Shown piece after piece: positions 37,371 through 49,547 of a stretch of DNA of 64,000 bases; the stretch's first letter is position 1; each line of letters opens with the position of its first letter. Origin of the DNA: Hyperoodon ampullatus (lineage: Eukaryota; Chordata; Mammalia; Artiodactyla; Ziphiidae); assembly GCA_949752795.1 (NCBI GenBank), contig CATKHW010000422.1, forward strand, positions 3,100,001 through 3,164,000, given 5' to 3'. The notes below the pieces were generated by a model. It saw nothing but the letters and a program-made list of their open reading frames with translations, searched no databases and was not told where the DNA came from. A program made the position numbers and the translations under genes.

Positions 37371-38350
37371 TGGGAATGGCAAAAAGCATCCCTCAGAATG
37401 GGCGAAAATATTTGCAAACGAATCAATGGACAAAGGTTTAATCTCCAATATATATAAAGAGCTCAGGCAGCTTAATATTAAAAAAACAAACAACCCAATA
37501 CAAAAATGGGCAGAAGATCTAAAGAGACGTTTCTTCAAAGAAGACACAGAGATGGCCAAGACACACATGAAAAGCTGCTCAACATCACTAATTATTAGAG
37601 AAATGCAAATCAAATCTACAATGAGGTATCACCTCACACCTGTTACAACTGGCATCATCAGAAAATCTACAAACAACGAATTCTGGGGAGGGTGTGGACA
37701 AAAGGATCCCTCTTCCACTAGTGGTGGAAATGTAAATTGATACAGTCACGATGGAGAACAGTATGGAGTTTCCTTAAAAAATCTAGTAATAGAATTACCA
37801 TATGATCCAGCAATCCCACTTCTGGGCATATACCCAGATAAAACCATAAATCAAAAAGGCACATTCACCACAATGCTCATTTCAGCACTATTTACGATAG
37901 CCAGGTAATGGAAACAACCTAAATACCCACAGACAGACGAATGGATAAAGATGTGGTACATATATAAAATGGAATATTACTCAGCCATAAGAAGGAATGA
38001 AACTGGGTCATTTGTAGAGACGTCGATGGATCTAGAGACTGTCATACAGAATGAAGTAAGTCAGAAAGAGACAAACAAATATTGTATATTAATGCATATA
38101 TGTGGAACCTAGAAAAATGGTACAGATGAACTGGTTTGCAGGGAAGAAATAGAGACACAGAGGTAGAGAACACACGTATGGACACCAAGTGTGGGAAGCC
38201 ACGGGGAGGTGGTGTTGGGGTGAGTTGGGAGATTGGGATTGACCTGTATACATGTATATGCATAAAATACATAACTAATAATAACCTGCTGTATAAAAAA
38301 TAAATAAAATTAAATTTCAAAATTTAAAAAAATAAAATTTAAAAATAAAA
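37371..38350 (+). mobile_element. 5'-truncated L1 (ORF2 end, 3' UTR, tail), composite unit 1
   Basis: The frame at 37,426-37,740 reads [20 protein letters not shown], then [16 protein letters not shown] and TMRYHLTPV. These are hallmark words of the C-terminal region of the L1 ORF2 protein, downstream of the reverse transcriptase. The frame shifts and stops after GGNVN, so it is dead. The 3' UTR follows, with GGAATATTACTCAGCCATAAG, GAATGAAGTAAGTCAGAAAG and ACCTGCTGTATAAAAAATAA, then an A/T-rich tail. This 3' end looks cetartiodactyl. D-segment type 'w', shared with unit 6. Confidence 0.92.
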
Positions 38351-38628
38351 CAGAAAAAAGTTCTTCCCTTCACACAGATGTATTTATATGAATGAATTAT
38401 TTCCATGCTTATATCTATAAATACATAAAAGAGGAATAAAATCTAACTTGAATCAAAAAAGAAAAAAAAAACCTGAACCCACGAGTTAGACAGAGGAAAA
38501 CACAATCAGGGCACTTGCTCCATCGGTAAACACTTCTGAAATTGGTCAGAGGTGGGGAATCATCTCCCATAGAGCCAGCAGCCCACTCCTACGCAAGGAG
38601 CGTCCTCATTGCAAAGCGGGGGGCCATG
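38351..38628. other. Segment E, A-rich spacer and leader of the next A segment (representative copy)
   Basis: Contains CTATAAATACATAAAAGAGG and a second A-rich run near 38,455-38,472 (AAAAAAGAAAAAAAAAACC), then the start of the GC-rich segment (CAATCAGGGCACTTGCTCC). The second A-run could be the tail of another small retroelement, but I cannot name it. Confidence 0.6.
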
Positions 38629-38639
38629 CCGAGGCATCT

Positions 38640-39260
38640 GTGAGTAACCGTGAGCTGAGCCCCAGGCCAGCTGCTGTTGAACTTTTCCCACCCTTCCCAG
38701 GTAAAACACCTGAATATGTACAAGGGCTTGAAAGCCTAGAGGAAGGGCCGTGGAGCCACACCAGCGACAGCACGCAGGCCAACTTGGTGCCTGCAGGCCA
38801 GTCAGGATGGTCCTGGCCCTGGGCGCTCTTCTGGAAGCTTTCCATTGCCCTGCCTGAGATACCCCTCCTGTCCCGGCCCCCACTGCTTTTTTCCTTCCTC
38901 ACCTCTGTCCGGAGAGAAATTCCAGCGGAAGGTATGGGTGACACATCCTCTTCATTACAGGTGGAAGCCTGGCAACTCCTGCAGAAAGTCCAGCAGAGAC
39001 CCACTCACACCGGGCCACCCACAAAGCCGTGGCCCCTCACTCCCTCCCACCAGCACAGCCCCGACACTGCTGACGGGGCAGAGAATATGGAGTCAGGCAC
39101 AGCTTCAGGGGCTATTGCTGCCTGCAGCGCTGTTTATATTGACCTCAACCCAGGCACACCTGGGGAGGGCCGGCCGGCAGGGTCAGGCTACACAGGTCAG
39201 CTAATCCTCAGCCCTCAGGGAATCACATTGTTGAAAATGGACCTCGCTAAGGCAGAATAG
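38640..39260 (+). pseudogene. GC-rich segment with a 206-codon open frame, not clearly a gene (representative)
   Basis: The frame opens at GTG and its first in-frame ATG is codon 99, so an ATG-started product would be about 108 residues. It is proline- and serine-rich, has no signal peptide or membrane segment, and I recognise no domain. Another plus frame (38,845-39,204) and a minus frame (38,606-39,004) are also open across it, which suggests few stops in GC-rich DNA rather than coding. The first 61 nt look like a short GT-AG intron (GTGAGTAACC to CCCTTCCCAG), so a decayed gene fragment is possible. Copies with the same frame: 35,911-36,531, 41,371-41,991, 46,830-47,450, 52,286-52,906, 55,017-55,637 and 60,480-61,100. 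Confidence 0.45.
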
Positions 39261-40099
39261 AAGCCAAGGAATAAAAGGACACAATGCCATTTGCAGCACC
39301 GTAGGTGTGTCTAGAGGTAATCACGTGACTTTTAGTAAGTCAGAAAGTGAAAGACACATATCATATCATATCTCTTATAGGTGTGACCGAAAAATGGATA
39401 CCAGGGCAGATATTTCCACGGAGAAGGGCAATCAGAGATTCATTCAACAAACTTATGGTTCACCAATGGAAAGGTGTGAGGATTGGTTGCATTATGATAT
39501 TGAGGTTAACAGACATATACAAACACAGGTGACATATAGAATCACCAAAGACCTACAGAATACCAAGAGAAGACTACTCAACATTCTGTCATAAGGTACA
39601 TGGGAAAAGGATCCCAGGAAGAACAAACATATGTGTATGTGTAAAAGAACCACATCTTCCACACCTACAACAAGCCAAACATTGTAATCAAATTTGCTGT
39701 AATAAAAAATAAAAAATTAAATTAAAAACACGAACAAGAAGTAGTGAGACAAACTTGAGGGGCTTTCTCCTGGCACATTCCATTCTAAATTCTAATCTAG
39801 AACACGACTTCCATTGAGGCTCTGTTGCCCCAGTAACCAGATTTGGTAAGGGAGACCTGCTGCCACCTTGTGGCCGTTTCACACAACAGCAGCTTTAATC
39901 CCAGCGCTAATGGTCAGTTGATATTCAAAATCATTGCAGGCCTGTAAATGACACCTGCCCTGAAAACAAATCCTGGGTTCATATATCGACCAAAAAATTC
40001 AAAGGACGTCCATATTTCAAAACGACAGTTTCAAAAGGCATATTTCACACACATTAGTGTTCTGCTTCTTTTTCTTTCTTTCTTTTTTTGTTAAATAAA

Positions 40100-41090
40100 C
40101 GGGAATGGCAAAAAGCATCCCTCAGAATGGGCGAAAATATTTGCAAACGAATCAATGGACAAATGTTTAATCTCCAATATATATAAAGAGCTCATGCAGC
40201 TTAATATTAAAAAAACAAACAATCCAATACAAAAATGGGCAGAAGATCTAAAGAGACGTTTTTTCAAAGAAGACACAGAGATGGCCAAGACGCACATGAA
40301 AAGCTGCTCAACATCACTAATTATTAGAGAAATGCAAATCAAAACTACAATGAGGTATCACCTCACACCTGTTACAATTGGCATCATCAGAAAATCTACA
40401 AACAACGAATTCTGGGGAGGGTGTGGACAAAAGGATCCCTCTTCCACTAGTGGTGGAAATGTAAATTGATACAGTCACGATGGAGAACAGTATGGAGTTT
40501 CCTTAAAAAAACGAGAAATAGAATTACCATATGATCCAGCAATCCCACTTCTGGGCATATACCCAGAGAAAACCATAAATCAAAAAGGCACATTCACCAC
40601 AATGCTCATTTCAGCACTATTTACGATAGCCAGGTAATGGAAGCAACCTAAATACCGACAGACAGACGAATGGATAAAGATGTGGTACATATATAAAATG
40701 GAATATTACTCAGCCATAAGAAGGAATGAAACTGGGTCATTTGTAGAGACGTCGATGGATCTAGAGATTGTCATACAGAATGAAGTAAGTCAGAAAGAGA
40801 CAAACAAATATTGTATATTAATGCATATATGTGGAACCTAGAAAAATGGTACAGATGAACTGGTTTGCAGAGAAGAAATAGAGACACAGAGGTAGAGAAC
40901 ACACGTATGGACACCAAGTGTGGGAAACCATGGGGAGGTGGTGTTGGGGTGAGTTGGGAGATTGGGATTGACCTGTATACATGTATATGCATAAAATACA
41001 TAACTAATAATAACCTGCTGTATAAAAAAATAAATAAAATTAAATTTCAAAATTTTAAACAATAAAATTTAAAAATAAAACAGAAAAAAG
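40100..41090 (+). mobile_element. 5'-truncated L1, composite unit 2 (type x)
   Basis: ORF2-end frame 40,155-40,469, with LMQLNIKK and IKTTMRYH. The type x marker is GCAGAGAAGAAATAG near 40,867, shared with units 4 and 7. The tail contains TTTTAAACAATAAAA. Confidence 0.92.
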
Positions 41091-41359
41091 TTCTTCCCTT
41101 CACACAGATGTATTTATATGAATGAATTATTTCCATGCTTATATCTATAAATACATAAAAGAGGAAAAAAATCTAACTTGAACCAAAAACGAAAAAAAAA
41201 AACTTGAACACACGAGTTAGATAGAGGAAAACACAATCAGGGCACTTGCTCCATCGGTAAACAATTCTGAAATTGGTCAGAGGTGGGGAATCATCTCCCA
41301 TACAGCCAGCAGCCCACTCCTACGCAAGGAGCGTCCTCATTGCAAAGCGGGGGGCCATG

Positions 41360-44088
41360 CCGAGGCATCTGTGAGTAACCGTGAGCTGAGCCCCAGGCCA
41401 GCTGCTGTTGAACTTTTCCCACCCTTCCCTGGTAAAACACGTGAATATGTACAAGGGCTTGAAAGCCTAGAGGAAGGGCCGTGGAGCCACACCAGTGACA
41501 GCACGCAGGCCAACTTGGTGCCTGCAGGCCAGTCAGGATGGTCCTGGCCCTGGGCGCTCTTCTGGAAGCTTTCCATTGTCCTGCCTGACATACCCCTCCT
41601 GTCCCGGCACCCTCTGCTTTTTTCCTTCCTCACCTCTGTCCAGAGAGAAATTCCAGCGGAAGGTATGGGTGCCACATCCTCTTCTTTACAGGTGGAAGCC
41701 TGGCAACTCCTGCAGAAAGTCCAGCAGAGACCCACTCACACCGGGCCACCAACTAAGCCGTGGCCCCTCACTCCCTCCCACCAGCACAGCCCCGACACTG
41801 CTGACGGGGCAGAGAATATGGAGTCAGGCACAGCTTCAGGGGCTATTGCTGCCTGCAGCGCTGTTTATATTGACCTCAACCCAGGCACACCTGGGGAGGG
41901 CCGGCCGGCAGGGTCAGGCTACCCAGGTCAGCTAATCCTCAGCCCTCAGGGAATCACATTGTTGAAAATGGACCTCGCTAAGGCAGAATAGAAGCCAAGG
42001 AATAAAAGGACACAATGCCATTTGCAGCACCGTAGGTGTCTCTAGAGGTAAGCACGTGTCTTTTAGTAAGTCAGAAAGTGAAAGACACATATCATATCAT
42101 ATCTCTTATAGGTGTGACCGAAAAATGGATACCAGGGCAGATATTAGCACGGAGAAGGTCAATCAGAGATTCATTCAACAAACTTATGGTTCACCAATGG
42201 AAAGGTGTGAGGATTGGTTTCATTATGATATTGGGGTTAACAGACATATACAAACACAGGTGAAATATATAATCACCAAAGTCCTACAGAATACCAAGAG
42301 AAGACTACTCAACATTCTGTCATAAGGTACATGGGAAAAGGATCCCAGGAAGAACAGACATATGTGTATGTGTAAAAGAACCACATCTTCCACACCTACA
42401 ACAAGCCAAACATTGTAATCAAATTTGCTGTAATAAAAAATAAAAAATTAAATTAAAAACACGAACAAGAAGTAGTGAGGCAAACTTGAGGGGCTTTCTC
42501 CTGGCACATTCCATTCTAAATTCCAATCTAGAACACGACTTCCATTGAGGCTCTGTTGCCCCAGTAACCAGATTTGGTAAGGGAGACCTGCTGCCACCTT
42601 GTGGCCGTTTCACACAACAGCAGCTTTAATCCCAGCGCTAATGGTCAGTTGATATTCAAAATCATTGCAGGACTGTAAATGACACCTGCCCTGAAAACAA
42701 ATCCTGGGTTCATATATCGACCAAAAAATTCAAAGGACGTCCATATTTCAAAACGACAGTTTCAAGAGGCATATTTTACACACATTAGTGTTCTGCTTCT
42801 TTTTCTTTCTTTCTTTTTTTGTTAATAAAACGGGAATGGCAAAAAGCATCCCTCAGAATGGGCGAAAATATTTGCAAACGAATCAATGGACAAATGTTTA
42901 ATATCCAATATATATAAAGAGCTCATGAAGCTTAATATTAAAAAAACAAACAACCCAATACAAAAATGGGCAGAAGATCTAAAGAGACGTTTCTTCAAAG
43001 AAGACACAGAGATGGCCAAGACGCACATGAAAAGCTGCTCAACATCACTAATTATTAGAGAAATGCAAATCAAAACTACAATGAGGTATCACCTCACACC
43101 TGTTAGAATCGGCATCAACAGAAAATCTACAAACAACGAATTCTGGGGAGGGTGTGGTCAAAAGGATCCCTCTTCCACTAGTGGTGGAAATGTAAATTGA
43201 TACAGTCACGATGGAGAACAGTATGGAGTTTCCTTAAAAAAACTAGAAATAGAATTACCATATGATCTAGCAATCCCACTTCTGGGCATATACCCAGAGA
43301 AAACCATAAATCAAAAAGCCACATTCACCACAATGCTCATTTCAGCACTATTTACGATAGTCAGGTAATGGAAGCAACCTAAATACCCACAGACAGATGA
43401 ATGGATAAAGATGTGGTACATATATAAAATGGAATATTACTCAGCCATATGAAGGAATGAAACTGGTTCATTTGTAGAGACGTCGATGGATCTAGAGACT
43501 CTCATACAGAATGAAGTAAGTCAGAAAGAGAAAAACAAATATTGTATATTAATGCATATATGCGGAACCTAGAAAAATGGTACAGTTGAACTGCTTTGCA
43601 GGGAATAAATAGAGACACAGAGGTAGAGAACACACGTATGGACACCAAGTGTGGGAAGCCATGGGGAGGTGGTGTTGGGATGAGTTGGGAGACTGGGATT
43701 GACCTGTATACATGTATATGCATAAAATACATAACTAATAATAACCTGCTGTATAAAAAAATAAATAAAATTAAATTTCAAAATTTTTAAAAATAAAATT
43801 TAAAAATAAAACAGAAAAAAGTTCTTCCCTTCACACAGATGTATTTATATGAATGAATGATTTCCATGCTTATATCTATAAATACATAAAAGAGGAATAA
43901 AATCTAACTTGAACCAAAAAAGAAAAAAAAAACCTGAACCCACGAGTTAGACAGAGGAAAACACAATCAGGGCACTTGCTCCAGCGGTAAACAATTCTTA
44001 AATTGGTCAGAGGTGGGGAATCAACTCCCATAGAGCCAGCAGCCCACTCCTATGCAAGGAGCGTCCTCACTGCAAAGGGGGGTCCATG
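41360..44088 (+). repeat. Composite unit 3 (A type b, D type y)
   Basis: The frame 41,371-41,991 has GKTREYVQ where other types have GKTPEYVQ. The old L1 tail is at 42,065-42,460, with GATATTAGCACGG as a marker. Near-identical to units 5 and 8. Confidence 0.94.
42830..43811 (+). mobile_element. 5'-truncated L1, composite unit 3 (type y)
   Basis: ORF2-end frame 42,886-43,200, with LMKLNIKK and [10 protein letters not shown]. Type y marker: GCAGGGAATAAATAG near 43,598, shared with units 5 and 8. Confidence 0.92.
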
Positions 44089-46818
44089 CCAGGCATCTGT
44101 GAGTAACCGTGAGCTGAGCCCCAGGCCAGCTGCTCTTGAACTTTTCCCTCCCTTCCCAGGTAAAACACCTGAATATGTACAAGGGCTTGAAAGCCTAGAG
44201 GAAGGGCCGTGGAGCCACACCAGTGACAGCACGCAGGTCAACTTGGTGCCTGCAGGCCAGTCAGGATGGTCCTGGCCCTGGGCGCTCTTCTGGAAGCTTT
44301 CCATTGCCCTGCCTGAGATACCCCTCCTGTCCCGGCCCCCACTGCTTTTTTCCTTCCTCACCTCTGTCCGGAGAGAAATTCCAGCGGAAGGTATGGGTGA
44401 CACATCCTCTTCATTACAGGTGGAAGCCTGGCAACTCCTGCAGAAAGTCCAGCAGAGACCCACTCACACCGGGCCACCCACAAAGCCGTGGCCCCTCACT
44501 CCCTCCCACCAGCACAGCCCCGACACTGCTGACGGGGCAGAGAATATGGAGTCAGGCACAGCTTCAGGGGCTATTGCTGCCTGCAGCGCTGTTTATATTG
44601 ACCTCAACCCAGGCACACCTGGGGAGGGCCGGCCGGCAGGGTCAGGCTACACAGGTCAGCTAATCCTCAGCCCTCAGGGAATCACATTGTTGAAAATGGA
44701 CCTCGCTAAGGCAGAATAGAAGCCAAGGAATAAAAGGACACAATGCCATTTGTAGCACCGTAGGTGTGTCTAGAGGTAAGCACGTGAGTTGTTGAAAGTC
44801 AGAAAGTGAAAGACACATATCATATCATATCTCTTATAGGTGTGACCGAAAAATGGATACCAGGGCAGATATTTCCACGGAGAAGGGCAATCACAGATTC
44901 ATTCAACAAACTTATGGTTCACCAATGGAAAGGTGTGAGGATTGGTTTCATTATGATATTGAGGTTAACAGACATATACAAACACAGGTGACATATAGAA
45001 TCACCAAAGACCTACAGAATACCAAGAGAAGACTACTCAACATTCTGTCATAAGGTACATGGGAAAAGGATCCCAGGAAGAACAAACATATGTGTATGTG
45101 TAAAAGAACCACATCTTCCACACCTACAACAAGCCAAACATTGTAATCAAATTTGCTGTAATAAAAAATAAAAAATTAAATTAAAAACACGAACAAGAAG
45201 TAGTGAGACAAACTTGAGGGGCTTTCTCCTGGCACATTCCATTCTAAATTCTAATCTAGAACACGACTTCCATTGAGGCTCTGTTGCCCCAGTAACCAGA
45301 TTTGGTAAGGGAGACCTGCTGCCACCTTGTGGCCGTTTCACACAACAGCAGCTTTAATCCCAGCGCTAATGGTCAGTTGATATTCAAAATCATTGCAGGC
45401 CTGTAAATGACACCTGCCCTGAAAACAAATCCTGGGTTCATATATCGACCAAAAAATTCAAAGGACGTCCATATTTCAAAACGACAGTTTCAAAAGGCAT
45501 ATTTCACACACATTAGTGTTCTGCTTCTTTTTCTTTCTTTCTTTTTTTGTTAAATAAACGGGAATGGCAAAAAGCATCCCTCAGAATGGGCGAAAATATT
45601 TGCAAACGAATCAATGGACAAATGTTTAATCTCCAATATATATAAAGAGCTCATGCAGCTTAATATTAAAAAAACAAACAATCCAATACAAAAATGGGCA
45701 GAAGATCTAAAGAGACGTTTTTTCAAAGAAGACACAGAGATGGCCAAGACGCACATGAAAAGCTGCTCAACATCACTAATTATTAGAGAAATGCAAATCA
45801 AAACTACAATGAGGTATCACCTCACACCTGTTACAATTGGCATCATCAGAAAATCTACAAACAACGAATCCTGGGGAGGGTGTGGACAAAAGGATCCCTC
45901 TTCCACTAGTGGTGGAAATGTAAATTGATACAGTCACGATGGAGAACAGTATGGAGTTTCCTTAAAAAAACGAGAAATAGAATTACCATATGATCCAGCA
46001 ATCCCACTTCTGGGCATATACCCAGAGAAAACCATAAATCAAAAAGGCACATTCACCACAATGCTCATTTCAGCACTATTTACGATAGCCAGGTAATGGA
46101 AGCAACCTAAATACCGACAGACAGACGAATGGATAAAGATGTGGTACATATATAAAATGGAATATTACTCAGCCATAAGAAGGAATGAAACTGGGTCATT
46201 TGTAGAGACGTCGATGGATCTAGAGATTGTCATACAGAATGAAGTAAGTCAGAAAGAGACAAACAAATATTGTATATTAATGCATATATGTGGAACCTAG
46301 AAAAATGGTACAGATGAACTGGTTTGCAGAGAAGAAATAGAGACACAGAGGTAGAGAACACACGTATGGACACCAAGTGTGGGAAACCATGGGGAGGTGG
46401 TGTTGGGGTGAGTTGGGAGATTGGGATTGACCTGTATACATGTATATGCATAAAATACATAACTAATAATAACCTGCTGTATAAAAAAATAAATAAAATT
46501 AAATTTCAAAATTTTAAACAATAAAATTTAAAAATAAAACAGAAAAAAGTTCTTCCCTTCACACAGATGTATTTATATGAATGAATTATTTCCATGCTTA
46601 TATCTATAAATACATAAAAGAGGAAAAAAATCTAACTTGAACCAAAAACGAAAAAAAAAAACTTGAACACACGAGTTAGATAGAGGAAAACACAATCAGG
46701 GCACTTGCTCCATCGGTAAACAATTCTGAAATTGGACAGAGGTGGGGAATCATCTCCCATACAGCCAGCAGCCCACTCCTACGCAAGGAGCGTCCTCATT
46801 GCAAAGCGGGGGGCCATG
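44089..46818 (+). repeat. Composite unit 4 (A type c, D type x)
   Basis: The leader has lost bases (CCATGCCAGGCATCTG), which joins the upstream leader to the GC-rich frame and opens 238 codons at 44,003-44,719, starting with TTG. The old L1 tail is at about 44,794-45,188, with GGCAATCACAGATTC. The L1 part is type x, as in unit 2, not the L1 that follows type c in unit 6 or unit 9. Confidence 0.93.
45559..46539 (+). mobile_element. 5'-truncated L1, composite unit 4 (type x)
   Basis: Almost identical to the L1 of unit 2. ORF2-end frame 45,614-45,928, with a private change giving NNESWGG instead of NNEFWGG. Confidence 0.92.
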
Positions 46819-49547
46819 CCGAGGCATCTGTGAGTAACCGTGAGCTGAGCCCCAGGCCAGCTGCTGTTGAACTTTTCCCACCCTTCCCTGGTAAAACACG
46901 TGAATATGTACAAGGGCTTGAAAGCCTAGAGGAAGGGCCGTGGAGCCACACCAGTGACAGCACGCAGGCCAACTTGGTGCCTGCAGGCCAGTCAGGATGG
47001 TCCTGGCCCTGGGCGCTCTTCTGGAAGCTTTCCATTGTCCTGCCTGACATACCCCTCCTGTCCCGGCACCCTCTGCTTTTTTCCTTCCTCACCTCTGTCC
47101 AGAGAGAAATTCCAGCGGAAGGTATGGGTGCCACATCCTCTTCTTTACAGGTGGAAGCCTGGCAACTCCTGCAGAAAGTCCAGCAGAGACCCACTCACAC
47201 CGGGCCACCAACTAAGCCGTGGCCCCTCACTCCCTCCCACCAGCACAGCCCCGACACTGCTGACGGGGCAGAGAATATGGAGTCAGGCACAGCTTCAGGG
47301 GCTATTGCTGCCTGCAGCGCTGTTTATATTGACCTCAACCCAGGCACACCTGGGGAGGGCCGGCCGGCAGGGTCAGGCTACCCAGGTCAGCTAATCCTCA
47401 GCCCTCAGGGAATCACATTGTTGAAAATGGACCTCGCTAAGGCAGAATAGAAGCCAAGGAATAAAAGGACACAATGCCATTTGCAGCACCGTAGGTGTCT
47501 CTAGAGGTAAGCACGTGTCTTTTAGTAAGTCAGAAAGTGAAAGACACATATCATATCATATCTCTTATAGGTGTGACCGAAAAATGGATACCAGGGCAGA
47601 TATTAGCACGGAGAAGGTCAATCAGAGATTCATTCAACAAACTTATGGTTCACCAATGGAAAGGTGTGAGGATTGGTTTCATTATGATATTGGGGTTAAC
47701 AGACATATACAAACACAGGTGAAATATATAATCACCAAAGTCCTACAGAATACCAAGAGAAGACTACTCAACATTCTGTCATAAGGTACATGGGAAAAGG
47801 ATCCCAGGAAGAACAGACATATGTGTATGTGTAAAAGAACCACATCTTCCACACCTACAACAAGCCAAACATTGTAATCAAATTTGCTGTAATAAAAAAT
47901 AAAAAATTAAATTAAAAACACGAACAAGAAGTAGTGAGGCAAACTTGAGGGGCTTTCTCCTGGCACATTCCATTCTAAATTCCAATCTAGAACACGACTT
48001 CCATTGAGGCTCTGTTGCCCCAGTAACCAGATTTGGTAAGGGAGACCTGCTGCCACCTTGTGGCCGTTTCACACAACAGCAGCTTTAATCCCAGCGCTAA
48101 TGGTCAGTTGATATTCAAAATCATTGCAGGACTGTAAATGACACCTGCCCTGAAAACAAATCCTGGGTTCATATATCGACCAAAAAATTCAAAGGACGTC
48201 CATATTTCAAAACGACAGTTTCAAGAGGCATATTTTACACACATTAGTGTTCTGCTTCTTTTTCTTTCTTTCTTTTTTTGTTAATAAAACGGGAATGGCA
48301 AAAAGCATCCCTCAGAATGGGCGAAAATATTTGTAAACGAATCAATGGACAAATGTTTAATATCCAATATATATAAAGAGCTCATGAAGCTTAATATTAA
48401 AAAAACAAACAACCCAATACAAAAATGGGCAGAAGATCTAAAGAGACGTTTCTTCAAAGAAGACACAGAGATGGCCAAGACGCACATGAAAAGCTGCTCA
48501 ACATCACTAATTATTAGAGAAATGCAAATCAAAACTACAATGAGGTATCACCTCACACCTGTTAGAATCGGCATCAACAGAAAATCTACAAACAACGAAT
48601 TCTGGGGAGGGTGTGGTCAAAAGGATCCCTCTTCCACTAGTGGTGGAAATGTAAATTGATACAGTCACGATGGAGAACAGTATGGAGTTTCCTTAAAAAA
48701 ACTAGAAATAGAATTACCATATGATCTAGCAATCCCACTTCTGGGCATATACCCAGAGAAAACCATAAATCAAAAAGCCACATTCACCACAATGCTCATT
48801 TCAGCACTATTTACGATAGTCAGGTAATGGAAGCAACCTAAATACCCACAGACAGATGAATGGATAAAGATGTGGTACATATATAAAATGGAATATTACT
48901 CAGCCATATGAAGGAATGAAACTGGTTCATTTGTAGAGACGTCGATGGATCTAGAGACTCTCATACAGAATGAAGTAAGTCAGAAAGAGAAAAACAAATA
49001 TTGTATATTAATGCATATATGCGGAACCTAGAAAAATGGTACAGTTGAACTGCTTTGCAGGGAATAAATAGAGACACAGAGGTAGAGAACACACGTATGG
49101 ACACCAAGTGTGGGAAGCCATGGGGAGGTGGTGTTGGGATGAGTTGGGAGACTGGGATTGACCTGTATACATGTATATGCATAAAATACATAACTAATAA
49201 TAACCTGCTGTATAAAAAAATAAATAAAATTAAATTTCAAAATTTTTAAAAATAAAATTTAAAAATAAAACAGAAAAAAGTTCTTCCCTTCACACAGATG
49301 TATTTATATGAATGAATGATTTCCATGCTTATATCTATAAATACATAAAAGAGGAATAAAATCTAACTTGAACCAAAAAAGAAAAAAAAAACCTGAACCC
49401 ACGAGTTAGACAGAGGAAAACACAATCAGGGCACTTGCTCCAGCGGTAAACAATTCTTAAATTGGTCAGAGGTGGGGAATCAACTCCCATAGAGCCAGCA
49501 GCCCACTCCTATGCAAGGAGCGTCCTCACTGCAAAGGGGGGTCCATG
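46819..49547 (+). repeat. Composite unit 5 (A type b, D type y)
   Basis: Near-identical to unit 3 at an offset of 5,459 bp. Frame 46,830-47,450; old L1 tail 47,524-47,919. Confidence 0.94.
48290..49270 (+). mobile_element. 5'-truncated L1, composite unit 5 (type y)
   Basis: ORF2-end frame 48,345-48,659. One private change, TTTGTAAACG near 48,331, where other copies have TTTGCAAACG. Confidence 0.92.

Larger units (their letters stand above)
35900..38628 (+). repeat. Composite unit 1
   Basis: First copy, joined to the satellite without its leader. The GC-rich frame runs 35,911-36,531; the old L1 tail is at 36,605-37,000. Its A segment differs from the core units (for example GTATGGTCCTGGACC near 36,075), and its D segment is of a type shared only with unit 6. 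Confidence 0.93.
38629..41359 (+). repeat. Composite unit 2 (A type a, D type x)
   Basis: The GC-rich frame is at 38,640-39,260 and the old L1 tail at 39,334-39,729. It is nearly identical to unit 7, at an offset of 13,646 bp. Confidence 0.94.
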
